A stretch of DNA of 14,496 nucleotides from an uncultured Prevotellaceae bacterium (GTDB taxonomy: Bacteria > Bacteroidota > Bacteroidia > Bacteroidales > Bacteroidaceae): NCBI GenBank assembly GCA_937893145.1, contig CALBJW010000171.1, forward strand, positions 1 through 14,496, read 5' to 3'. Positions 6,861 to 14,496 of this stretch are shown piece after piece. The notes below the pieces were generated by a model. The model had not been told where the DNA came from and did not search any database. It was given only the letters and a program-made list of their open reading frames with translations. The translations under genes and the position numbers were made by a program. How positions within the stretch are numbered: position 1 is the stretch's first letter; each line of letters opens with the position of its first letter.

Positions 6861-9800
6861 TTACTTTATAATCACTTTCTGGTTAATGACGCTGCCGTCA
6901 ACAAGTACATACTTAACTATGTAAATACCACGAGAGAGGCGACTGCGTTCTGAAGCAGCTGTAATACCATCGAGGGTGTAGAAGGTAGCACTAACGATGT
7001 TGGCGTTACCATGGAGGGAAGCAATATCGGTTGCAGCACCAATAGTGAGTGGAAGCGGAGCACGACGTGAACCACGGATGTCTGGGGTAAAGTTAAACTG
7101 TTCATTTACTTCATGAAGCAAACCTGTAGCGTCATCGACTGCACGGAAATGAATAGTTTCATTGCCTTCTCCATAGATGGTGATGAAGAGTTTTCCATCG
7201 ATGTATTTACCAATGCCTCGGCATTCATCATCATCGCTGAATGCTGCTACGCTGTAAGCACCTGCAGGTGCATCTGCTCCGTCAGCAACTACGCGAGCAA
7301 CAATGCTCATTACATGTGGATGTGCTGAAGTGTTCACACTCCACGGACTGCTTGGCTGAGGGCGGAAACGAGCCTTAGCAGAGAGTGGTTGCTCGGACTG
7401 TGGAAGTGAATAGTTGAGCGACTTTGGTGTTGCAGACTTGTACATATAACCAGCACCAGGTGTGAGAACTTCAAGCGAACCACTCCATGCACCTTGTTCA
7501 TAAGTTGCAAATCCGTTCTGACCTACGATAGCATCGCCTTCAGAAGGAGTGAAGAGTGAGAGTGCCTGACTGAGGGACTGTGAAGCAAGGAGAGGAAAAC
7601 CAATCCAGTTCCAGCCCTTGTGAAGTGGGATGCGGTCGGCAGGATTGAAGAATGGAGCATCGAAGAGATGTGAGGCATCCTCAAGCATATTCACCCTGTA
7701 AGACTGATATGGTGAGAGTGTTGCGAGAGAACCTGTCCAACCTAACTTCTCATCAAGGAAGAGTTCATCTGTCTGACTCATGATGGTGAGAGCACCTTCT
7801 GTGATGTCGGATGGAAGGATGTCGTAAGAGAGTGGGTGTGAAATCCAATTCCAGCCCTCGGTGAGTTCGAGGCGGAACTGATCTTCACGATCAGGAACTA
7901 CCATCGTATCGTGGTAGAGGAAGTCAGAATACGATGTGAGTGTATTTGGATTATGGATAGTTGGCTGGTAGAGATGATAAATTTCAGCACCACCATCAGG
8001 ATAGCGACCCACTGACTCCTGACCTTCGTGAGCAGAGTATGTGAGTGTGCTCTGCCATGAGCCATCGGCACTTGTAAGGATTACTTGCTGACCATCAACA
8101 TTGCTGAGCTTGAAGTTGGTGTGAATCTCCTTATCAATATTGCTGCGCTTGCTTGCCCATACTACGAGATGTGAGTGTGGAGCAATGACAGTTTGCTGAA
8201 TGTCGTTGGTAGGAATGTGGAACTTCTGAGGCTGAGAAGCATCATCAGTGAGGTACATACCCGCTACGTCAACTGGAGAGTCGGTCATGTTGTAGAGCTC
8301 TACCCAGTCGTCCTTCTTCCAGTAGTCTGTATTTACGTTGATTGAGTTGGATGCGCTGACCTCGTTGACACTTACAGGATTAGCAGGGAGAGCCTTGTAA
8401 GTTGCTGTGAGGGCAATGGTTCCTGTCGAAGGCATATCGTATGAAGGGGATGTCGATACAATAGTGCCTGTAGGGTCTTGCCAACCTGTGAATTCATATC
8501 CCATTGGTGCCTTTGCTGTAAGGGTGACAGGGGCATAGAGGTAACCATTGAACTCTCCTGTTGGTACGTCCTGACCATTGACGAGGATGCGAGCGTCAGG
8601 GATGTTGCTTGAGAGGTTTACTGGCTGACATGTAGTACCATATACTCCGAAGTTAGAATAATTTGAGAGAGCCTTCATCATGAGTTTCTTACGGCTTTCG
8701 GTAAGGATAGATGTGGACTCGTTGGCTGTGGTCCAAGGTTCAAGACCTTCAAGAGAGAGAGGATAATCTAAGCGTTCTGCCACTTCATTGATGATACGAT
8801 GAGCACGAGGAATGTCGAACACACTACCAGCAACGATACTATAAGCATCTACAAACTGGCGACGGAATTCTGAATTCTTATTGAGGAGGTTAGTCCAAAT
8901 CTCACAAGCATAATTACTTGTATTAGAACGCATACGAGAAATCTGCTGTTCATCAAAACGGAGAGTCTGGTCGAGGTCGAAGAGAACAAGGTGGAGTTTG
9001 CCATTGTTCTGGTCGATGAATCCCTTCATATTGTTAGTTGGCCAGTCGTCGCCACCGAGATAGAGCTGAACTGCCATATAATTGATGAACTCATCAACAT
9101 CGAGACGACGTCTAATCTCTGCATAAGTATCTGGATTGGAAGCGTTAGCACTAAGGTCGCGCAACTCCTTTAGACGGTCTATTGTACCTGCCTTTACTGT
9201 CTGACCCGAACGGAACTCGAACTGGTCAACGAAGTCGGTATCAATACCATAGTTGGAATATGCAAAGTGCTTGTTGCTCGGTTCGCGAATGTTCATCATG
9301 CCCTGATAAACACCATTGACGAATACGTGTGTTGGCTGATAAGCAAGGGCATCAACATATAAGCCTGAAGAGATGATTACTTGGCACATAGCGGCATCCT
9401 TGAGGCGGCAGAGGAGGTCATTGCCACCATTGCGAATCTGGAGAGCCTTATGCTTGTTGAGTGGTTTGTCGTCAGGGAAGAATGAATAGTCAATGGAGTT
9501 CAGACCTTCATACTGCTTTGAAGCCTTGAGCTTGAATGAGAATGGATACCATGAACGACTCCATCCACCACTACGTTCCATATCTGTTTCTTGACTGATG
9601 AGACGTGTACCATCAACATCGATATACTCCATGTTGACTGGACGTTCCCAGTTCTGCTGCCAGTTGGTAGCGATGCCATTGCCCACATTACCACCAACAA
9701 CACCATTTGTACCAGGTACGAAGACACCAATTTCATCATCGTAGAAGTTGACAGGGTCAGAAACTACAGAGAGGATTGGGAGTGTGTAATCCTTGTCGCG

Positions 9801-12800
9801 GAATATATAAGAATAAGTAGCCACAGGACTTGGAATGAGTCCAGTCTGGAAGAATCGTAAACGAAGCACTGTGTTTTGCTCAATCAAGAGCGAACCTGCA
9901 GTGGTTGAAGTGCCGTTAGTGAGTGTCGGTGTACTGCCATCAGTAGTATAGACGAGGGTTGCACCCTCCGGTATGTCAATGTTGATGGTAGTAGGAGCTG
10001 TAAGTATCTGACAATCATCCTCAACTACTGGCATTGGGAGGCGAGTAGAGAGAAGAGGTAGGAAGTCGGCAGAAGTGGCATTAGTAGCTCCTGGAGTTGG
10101 GTTTGATGTCAAAGCCCATGTGTCAGAACCGTCGGTTGTACGAGCATAAGATGTACGAGGTGCAAGAGCAGGGTAGTCCTGAGAGAGGAGGAGTTCGCCA
10201 TTAGCATTATAAAGGTATATGCTACCTCCCTCGGTATTGAGTTTGAAGTCAACCTGTCGCGAGTCGCAATCGTTATGGTCGAACCAGATGGTTGCGAACG
10301 AATTTGCAGGTACCACACCACTCTTAAGACGGAACTTATTAGGAACTGCAGCATCATCAGTGATATAGAGACCTGTGAGTGCAACTGGGGTTGAAGTAGG
10401 ATTATAGAGTTCGAGCCAAGAGCCATAGTTGAACGATGGGTCGATAAACATGTCGATGTTAGCTGACTGTACCTCATTGGCAAGGAGGTTGTGTGCATCA
10501 CCATCGGCATTTATCACATTGACATTGAGGGTACGAATTCCCGCACCACCATCACAGATGATGCGAACGGTGTATGTTCCTGCAGTCTTGGCAGAGAGTG
10601 TGCCATCAGAACTTACGGTGAGTCCGGATGATGAAGAGAGGTATGTAAATGTCTTTACAGAAGCATCAAGAGGAAGTGCTGTGGCTTCAATCTTGCGTTT
10701 CTCGCCTACAGCAAGGGTAAGCGATTCGTATGGGAGTTCGATGTCATCAGCATAAACGAGGTCTGCCTTACCATAATAAGTAAGATGGAAATCGCCCCAT
10801 GCGGTCCAGTCGTCCTTATATCCAGCATTCTTTTTGACACCAAGACGAAGAGAGCCGTTGGTTACATACACGAAGAGTTCGTTTTCGTACTCACCAGCTG
10901 CAAATGCCTCGATTGTACCTTCTGAACTGTGAGGTACAAAGCCAAATTCGCTTTCATAATCTCCGGTATGGGTAAAGGTTTGATGTGCAAAGTCGAATAC
11001 CGAATGGATGCCTACGCTCTCGTTGTTTGCATAGAGTTTAGCATAGAGTTTTTCTGTACCATTGCGACGATTGATAGTAGCAAAGTCCTGTGTGTAGAGG
11101 GCAAACACTTTATTGTCTGCTCCACCATAAGAGTACTGACCATTAGAATCATAACGTCCATAACGGTAGAATCCGTTTGCTTGAACCTTATAGAGTCCGT
11201 CTGGTATATCATTTATAATCTGATAGATATCGAAATTAGCATATTTCTTGGAAGCACAACTTCCTACGCTATAATTCTTTATCTCGACTCCACCTAACCA
11301 TCCGCCTGATGAACGGAAGTCAGGATTGGTGATGAGGTATGTAACATCAACTGGGTTGTCAAGTGACGCCTCAGGGATATCATCAATCACATCATCAGCT
11401 GGTCCGTGATAAGTGATTCGGAAATTATCGAAGAGAGTCCAGTCGTTCGCAACGAGTTCAGACTTTGTAACACCAATGACGAGTTGGTGGTTCTTCACGA
11501 TGACGTCAACGGAATTGTGGGAATAGTAACCTCTACTCAGATAATATGCAGCTCCATCCATTTGGTTAGAAACATATCCGTATGTAGTGTTGACATCATT
11601 CTGGAAAAGACTGGCTTTAGTGCTCTTGTCGAAGATGGACATGAGTGGAGTGCGTGAGTTGTTAGCAAAAAGGTATGCTACGAGTTGTTCTGTGCCTGCA
11701 GCCCTCTTTGTTGCAGCATCCGCATAACCTCCATTGCGGTAGAATCCTTGAACAGATACCGTATAGCGTCCATTTGGCACGTCTTTAAGTGTCTGGTACA
11801 CATCAAAGGCGCAGTTGAATTTTTCTGCCACCCAGTTGTCGTTGTTATCTGCAAGGTTTCTACCACCCAAGACTGGGTCACCCTGCCAGCAGACATCGGA
11901 ATAGACGCGGTAGAAGTTTGGATTACTTATGAGGAACGAAGCATCGATTGGATTCTCTGCTGTTGCAGAATTAAGGTTTTCCTTGAGTTGTGAAGGATTG
12001 ACCAGTTCCCACTCGTCAGCAAACGAATCACTCAATCTGCAATCGCCAGAGCCATCTACATAGAGATTGCCATTGGCATGACTTAAGATATAGTGGTTAG
12101 TACCGTCAACGCGAGTGAGTGTCCACTTGTCCTGACGAGTGAAGTCAACATAGAGTGAGATAGTTGAAAGTCCAACATAATGATCGGCAGGATTAGTGTT
12201 ACGCAAATAATAAGTGCCATCAGGATTCTCATCAAAGTGGAACTTATCTGGAACATCAGATATTATTGCTTGTGTTGTGTATCGGTGACCACTACTGAGA
12301 TACTTGCCAGTTGACACATGGCGAAGGTATGCATCCTCAGAAAACGAGAATTCACCAGGGATGTCTTCTGCTTTTTCGTCAACAGCACCATGATATGTGA
12401 TTCGGAAATTATCGAAGATGACCCAGTCGTTCGTAACGAGTTCGGATTTCGAAACACCGATGGTAAGTTGATGGTTCTTTACGATTACTTCAACTGAGTT
12501 GTTGGAATAGTAGCCATTAACAAGATAATATGCAGCACCATCCATTCGGTTAGGAACATATCCGTAAGAGGTGTTTGCATCGTTCTCGAAGAGGCTTGTT
12601 GTGGTGTTCTTATCAAAGATAGACATGAGTGGAGAACGAGAATCGTTAGCATAAAGGTATGCAACGAGTCGTTCTGTGCCTGCAGCCCTCTTGGAAGCAG
12701 CATCCGCATATCCTCCATTACGATAGAAGCCTTGAACGGATACCGTATAACGGCCGTTTGGCACGTTATTAAGCGTCTGATACACATCAAAGGCTGTATT

Positions 12801-13433
12801 AAATTTCTCTGCTACCCAGTTGTCCTCGATGTCACCAACAGAGCGACCGCCCAAGGCTGGTTCACCTTGCCAGCAGATGTCGGTGTTAACACGATAAAAG
12901 TTTGGATTTTTAATGAGGAATGACGCATCCACAGGATTCTCTGGTGTGGCAGATACGAGTTTAGACTTGAGCTGAGATACATTGATGATTTCCCACTCGT
13001 CTGCATCTGTCAAACTTGGACTACAGTTGTTGAAGTCATTAACATGCAGGTATCCCCTTGCGTGTTGGATAGTATAGCGATTAGTATCGTCAACAGGTGT
13101 GATAGTCCAAGCGTCCTTCGAATTCATGTCAACATAGAATGATGTGACAGAGAATGATAAGTATAGACCACTTGGATTAGTATTCTGTATGCAGTAGGTA
13201 CCGTCTGGATTTTGTTCAAAGCGGAACTTATCCGGAACGGTCGAAACTGTTGCTTGAGTGGTATATTTATGACCACTACACAGGTATAATCCTGTTGGCA
13301 CATGGCGCAAACAAGCATCCTCAGACAATGAGACGTTTGTGGATATTTGAGCTGACATTGATGCCTGATAGAATGAGAACAGGAAAGTGAGAATGAGAAG
13401 AGTAATACTCTTGTTTTTTTGTTCAATCATCAT
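6861..13433 (-). CDS. Giant secreted CotH-type kinase/adhesin with duplicated N-terminal modules (2190 aa)
   Basis: First gene of the operon. Two adjacent Met codons begin the frame (13433-13428); a signal peptide ends near SMSAQ (residue 29). Residues 37-349 and 365-677 are a tandem repeat with a gap-free offset of 328 residues; each has a Ricin-like or RICH-like front half (LRHV, TTQA, DEWE) and a jelly-roll half ending DNFRITYHG. A third, diverged jelly-roll lies at 685-892, followed by an Ig-like (BIG2-type) domain at 903-975. From 983 on it parallels the 1435 aa protein: lamin-tail (983-1120), chitobiase-C-like (1130-1215), CotH kinase (1216-1560) with NIREPSNK, GGDDW (D1463) and FDLD (D1486), InlB-like repeat (1604-1683), lamin-tail (1686-1815), GWNWI modules (1860, 1940), ECRG module (2038-2135), and T9SS type A-like tail (RGIYIVK, ending KVIIK). 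The 23-residue spacing between acidic residues matches Bacillus CotH. It probably acts outside the cell as a binding protein with kinase activity; the substrate and ligand are unknown. Confidence 0.9.
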   Translation of the reverse strand: MMIEQKNKSITLLILTFLFSFYQASMSAQISTNVSLSEDACLRHVPTGLYLCSGHKYTTQATVSTVPDKFRFEQNPDGTYCIQNTNPSGLYLSFSVTSFYVDMNSKDAWTITPVDDTNRYTIQHARGYLHVNDFNNCSPSLTDADEWEIINVSQLKSKLVSATPENPVDASFLIKNPNFYRVNTDICWQGEPALGGRSVGDIEDNWVAEKFNTAFDVYQTLNNVPNGRYTVSVQGFYRNGGYADAASKRAAGTERLVAYLYANDSRSPLMSIFDKNTTTSLFENDANTSYGYVPNRMDGAAYYLVNGYYSNNSVEVIVKNHQLTIGVSKSELVTNDWVIFDNFRITYHGAVDEKAEDIPGEFSFSEDAYLRHVSTGKYLSSGHRYTTQAIISDVPDKFHFDENPDGTYYLRNTNPADHYVGLSTISLYVDFTRQDKWTLTRVDGTNHYILSHANGNLYVDGSGDCRLSDSFADEWELVNPSQLKENLNSATAENPIDASFLISNPNFYRVYSDVCWQGDPVLGGRNLADNNDNWVAEKFNCAFDVYQTLKDVPNGRYTVSVQGFYRNGGYADAATKRAAGTEQLVAYLFANNSRTPLMSIFDKSTKASLFQNDVNTTYGYVSNQMDGAAYYLSRGYYSHNSVDVIVKNHQLVIGVTKSELVANDWTLFDNFRITYHGPADDVIDDIPEASLDNPVDVTYLITNPDFRSSGGWLGGVEIKNYSVGSCASKKYANFDIYQIINDIPDGLYKVQANGFYRYGRYDSNGQYSYGGADNKVFALYTQDFATINRRNGTEKLYAKLYANNESVGIHSVFDFAHQTFTHTGDYESEFGFVPHSSEGTIEAFAAGEYENELFVYVTNGSLRLGVKKNAGYKDDWTAWGDFHLTYYGKADLVYADDIELPYESLTLAVGEKRKIEATALPLDASVKTFTYLSSSSGLTVSSDGTLSAKTAGTYTVRIICDGGAGIRTLNVNVINADGDAHNLLANEVQSANIDMFIDPSFNYGSWLELYNPTSTPVALTGLYITDDAAVPNKFRLKSGVVPANSFATIWFDHNDCDSRQVDFKLNTEGGSIYLYNANGELLLSQDYPALAPRTSYARTTDGSDTWALTSNPTPGATNATSADFLPLLSTRLPMPVVEDDCQILTAPTTINIDIPEGATLVYTTDGSTPTLTNGTSTTAGSLLIEQNTVLRLRFFQTGLIPSPVATYSYIFRDKDYTLPILSVVSDPVNFYDDEIGVFVPGTNGVVGGNVGNGIATNWQQNWERPVNMEYIDVDGTRLISQETDMERSGGWSRSWYPFSFKLKASKQYEGLNSIDYSFFPDDKPLNKHKALQIRNGGNDLLCRLKDAAMCQVIISSGLYVDALAYQPTHVFVNGVYQGMMNIREPSNKHFAYSNYGIDTDFVDQFEFRSGQTVKAGTIDRLKELRDLSANASNPDTYAEIRRRLDVDEFINYMAVQLYLGGDDWPTNNMKGFIDQNNGKLHLVLFDLDQTLRFDEQQISRMRSNTSNYACEIWTNLLNKNSEFRRQFVDAYSIVAGSVFDIPRAHRIINEVAERLDYPLSLEGLEPWTTANESTSILTESRKKLMMKALSNYSNFGVYGTTCQPVNLSSNIPDARILVNGQDVPTGEFNGYLYAPVTLTAKAPMGYEFTGWQDPTGTIVSTSPSYDMPSTGTIALTATYKALPANPVSVNEVSASNSINVNTDYWKKDDWVELYNMTDSPVDVAGMYLTDDASQPQKFHIPTNDIQQTVIAPHSHLVVWASKRSNIDKEIHTNFKLSNVDGQQVILTSADGSWQSTLTYSAHEGQESVGRYPDGGAEIYHLYQPTIHNPNTLTSYSDFLYHDTMVVPDREDQFRLELTEGWNWISHPLSYDILPSDITEGALTIMSQTDELFLDEKLGWTGSLATLSPYQSYRVNMLEDASHLFDAPFFNPADRIPLHKGWNWIGFPLLASQSLSQALSLFTPSEGDAIVGQNGFATYEQGAWSGSLEVLTPGAGYMYKSATPKSLNYSLPQSEQPLSAKARFRPQPSSPWSVNTSAHPHVMSIVARVVADGADAPAGAYSVAAFSDDDECRGIGKYIDGKLFITIYGEGNETIHFRAVDDATGLLHEVNEQFNFTPDIRGSRRAPLPLTIGAATDIASLHGNANIVSATFYTLDGITAASERSRLSRGIYIVKYVLVDGSVINQKVIIK
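11403..13325 (-). repeat. Tandem 984 bp duplication inside the 2190 aa gene
   Basis: Unit 1 is 13325-12387 (residues 37-349) and unit 2 is 12341-11403 (residues 365-677). Landmarks stay at the same 328-residue offset from the SEDA motif to FRITYHG, so no indels separate the units. The second half is the most conserved, with long identical blocks such as DVPNGRYTVSVQGFYRNGGY differing by only a residue or so. A third homologous but diverged jelly-roll follows at residues 685-892. It is an intragenic amplification of a binding module. Confidence 0.9.
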
Positions 13434-13577
13434 ATTTTGACTTTAATGGTTTATACTTAATTAATACTTAAATGGAGGAACGAAAGATTGCCTTTGCGAG
13501 TTATAGTAATTTTTTCATTCAATTTCTTTGGATTAATAAAATATAGAGAGTTAGTTTTACACTTATTGTTTAGTTTG

Positions 13578-13609
13578 CAAATTTACAATAAATGTTTTAA
13601 AAAACGAAA
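13578..13609 (-). promoter_or_regulatory. Operon promoter upstream of the 2190 aa gene
   Basis: On the minus strand the -7 box TAAATTTG (13585-13578) fully matches the Bacteroidetes TAnnTTTG consensus. Upstream of it, after a 19 bp spacer, lies TTTCG (13609-13605), an imperfect -33 element (consensus TTTG). Transcription should begin near 13571, giving a leader of about 135-140 nt before the start codon. No other full -7 match was seen between this and the gene. Confidence 0.6.
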
Positions 13610-13769
13610 TTATATTAGTATTAATGTATAAAGACAAACCCAAAAACTCGATTGATAGCATTTTTTTGAGGTTAAAATGCTATTATCATATTACAATTGC
13701 GTTTATTAGCACCACCAACTCCATGCTCCACCAAAGCAGAGTGATGAACAAAAAGGTTAGTTTTTTTGG

Positions 13770-13923
13770 TTCCAAACATCCATCATTCTACCAAAATGAC
13801 CGTAAGTGCTTGATATATAGGATATAAGTTTGGTAGAGTGTTGCTCAAACACTCTACCAACTCTCTACCAACACTCTACCAACATCTTATGCTGGGACGT
13901 ATGTCAAAACATTTGCCAATTTC
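13770..13923 (+). repeat. Right copy of the 154 bp CTACCAA-rich direct repeat
   Basis: Same orientation as 533-686 with no gaps and 11 mismatches by my count. The hairpin arms are 13830-13842 and 13848-13860 around loop GCTCA, and both arms and loop are identical to the left copy. Differences cluster toward the right end and at TATAAG versus TGAAAG before the hairpin. The latter gives this copy a TAAGTTTG sequence (13825-13832), which matches a plus-strand -7 box that the left copy lacks. Confidence 0.9.
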
Positions 13924-13930
13924 GAAGACA

Positions 13931-13979
13931 GGTAGAGTGTTGGTAGAGAGTTGGTAGAATGTTTGGATAACATTCTACC
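13931..13979 (+). repeat. Inverted extension of the CTACCAA repeat
   Basis: Positions 13931-13963 are the reverse complement of 13848-13880 with a single mismatch over 33 bases, so the region can fold into a 33 bp stem with a 50 base loop. The extension also forms its own hairpin, GGTAGAATGTT (13953-13963) with AACATTCTACC (13969-13979) across loop TGGAT. The left copy of the repeat lacks this extension. Confidence 0.88.
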
Positions 13980-14017
13980 TGTGTTTAGACCTTAAGAATC
14001 AGTTAGTTAATGCCGAT

Positions 14018-14030
14018 TTGGTAGAGTGTT
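14018..14030 (+). repeat. Solitary copy of the repeat hairpin arm
   Basis: TTGGTAGAGTGTT occurs here once more, identical to the 13-base left arm of the hairpins at 593-605 and 13830-13842, but with no facing arm close by. It is preceded by TGCCGAT, also present at the right end of the left repeat copy (677-683), which suggests it is a degraded third copy or recombination scar. Confidence 0.6.
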
Positions 14031-14099
14031 GGATGTTTTTGCAGAAAAACTCAAAAAAGTATGTGATAATGTTCGTGTAGTTGTGAGCATTATTGTTGC

Positions 14100-14165
14100 T
14101 GTCCGTCCCGACGGACATCCTCTCTTTTCCTTAACTTTATGCTTGTCCGTCTGCACGGACTTTTA
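14100..14165 (+). terminator. Paired GTCCGT/ACGGAC hairpins with a T-run
   Basis: Two hairpins share the same stem: GTCCGT-CCCG-ACGGAC (14101-14116, with an extra flanking T-A pair) and GTCCGT-CTGC-ACGGAC (14145-14160). The second is followed directly by TTTTATTAAATT, as in an intrinsic terminator on the plus strand. No plus-strand gene lies to its left in the window, so what it would terminate is unclear: a small RNA from the repeat region, or readthrough towards the SDR gene. It lies upstream of the SDR promoter. Confidence 0.4.
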
Positions 14166-14251
14166 TTAAATTAACGTGATTGATATGAGAATTGTTTGTT
14201 ATCAGATACAACATTTTTGGTGGTTCAAAATCAAATACTTCGCAAAAATTA

Positions 14252-14281
14252 TTTGCAATTGAATAATTTTATGTAATTTTG
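14252..14281 (+). promoter_or_regulatory. Bacteroidetes promoter for the SDR gene
   Basis: TTTG (14252-14255) and TAATTTTG (14274-14281) match the -33 TTTG and -7 TAnnTTTG elements with an 18 bp spacer, close to the usual 19-21. The start codon is 75 bp downstream, so a leader of about 65-70 nt is expected. Confidence 0.65.
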
Positions 14282-14356
14282 TCTTCGTTAAGCATAGCGA
14301 TAATAGTTTATGTTTAGAATAAGAAACCATACATTGTCAATATACTCTCATATATT

Positions 14357-14496
14357 ATGCAATTCAAAGACAAAGTAGTAATAGTTACTGGTGGTGCACA
14401 AGGCATAGGTAAGTGCATCACAGATGAGTTCAGGAAAGAAGGTGCTCATGTTTGTGTTATAGACAAACAGGAGGGCGAACATTTTGTTGGCGACTT
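14357..14496 (+). CDS. Short-chain dehydrogenase/reductase, 5' part only
   Basis: The ATG at 14357-14359 opens 46 codons to the window edge. The protein begins MQFKDKVVIVTGGAQGIGK, with the TGxxxGxG dinucleotide-binding motif of classical SDR enzymes at residues 11-18 (TGGAQGIG), followed by the second beta strand HVCVID. The aspartate at the end of that strand usually favours NAD(H) over NADP(H). The catalytic Ser-Tyr-Lys region lies outside the window, so the substrate cannot be inferred. It has its own promoter and is divergent from the operon; no functional link to it is visible. Confidence 0.88.
   Translation, partial: MQFKDKVVIVTGGAQGIGKCITDEFRKEGAHVCVIDKQEGEHFVGD

Larger units (their letters stand above)
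13434..14356. other. Intergenic region right of the operon
   Basis: This 923 bp divergent intergenic region holds the operon promoter and a roughly 135 bp leader (13434-13609), an AT-rich stretch with nothing recognised (13610-13769), the right copy of the 154 bp repeat and its inverted extension (13770-13979), a solitary repeat motif (14018-14030), two GTCCGT/ACGGAC hairpins (14100-14160) and the SDR promoter (14252-14281). The largest open frame, 13624-13827 plus, starts in AT-rich sequence and ends inside the repeat, so I do not call it a gene. No tRNA, CRISPR or transposase was seen. Confidence 0.7.

Noticed and set aside
13624..13827. Plus-strand 67-codon open frame
   Set aside because: It has an AT-driven, low-quality composition, no promoter fit, and its 3' half is repeat sequence, so it is unlikely to be a gene.
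533..13923. The operon as a composite transposon
   Set aside because: The flanking 154 bp segments carry no transposase and no terminal inverted repeats, and no target-site duplication could be seen.
14035..14050. GTTTTT/AAAAAC hairpin as a terminator
   Set aside because: The stem is almost all A-T and too weak, and no T-run follows.

Overview
The window looks like a chromosome segment from a Bacteroidales bacterium, most likely Prevotella or a close relative. The evidence is the TAnnTTTG-type -7 promoter boxes, leaders without clear Shine-Dalgarno sequences, very large secreted multidomain proteins ending in type IX secretion (T9SS)-like tails, a dockerin-like repeat, and a DUF1349 lipoprotein. 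No species can be assigned from the sequence alone.

Layout: (1) 1-409, minus strand, the N-terminal part of a DUF1349 lipoprotein that runs off the left edge. (2) 410-807, intergenic, holding that gene's promoter, one copy of a 154 bp repeat rich in CTACCAA motifs, and a short stop-bounded coding remnant. (3) 808-13433, minus strand, three adjacent secreted-protein genes read in the order 2190 aa, 1435 aa, 555 aa, with gaps of only 22 and 55 bp, so very probably one operon. (4) 13434-14356, intergenic, with the operon promoter, a second copy of the 154 bp repeat in the same orientation, an inverted extension of it, paired GTCCGT/ACGGAC hairpins and a plus-strand promoter. (5) 14357-14496, plus strand, the start of a short-chain dehydrogenase/reductase that runs off the right edge.

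The two large proteins are paralogues sharing lamin-tail domain, chitobiase-C-like domain, CotH-type secreted kinase, InlB-like repeat, second lamin-tail domain, paired GWNWI modules, an ECRG module and a T9SS-like C-terminal tail. The larger one carries an extra N-terminus made of two near-identical 328-residue repeats, a third diverged copy and an Ig-like domain. The third protein is a Cthe_2159-type carbohydrate-binding beta-helix with the same ECRG module, but it ends in a dockerin-like calcium-binding pair instead of a sorting tail. Inference: together they form an exported surface adhesion or carbohydrate-binding system with built-in protein kinases.

The least ordinary features are non-coding: direct 154 bp repeats 13.2 kb apart flank the whole operon, and the right copy is extended into a structure able to form two alternative sets of hairpins, one of which shows a compensatory base-pair change. 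A tract of four 8 bp units just before the sorting tail of the 1435 aa gene is a candidate slippage switch.
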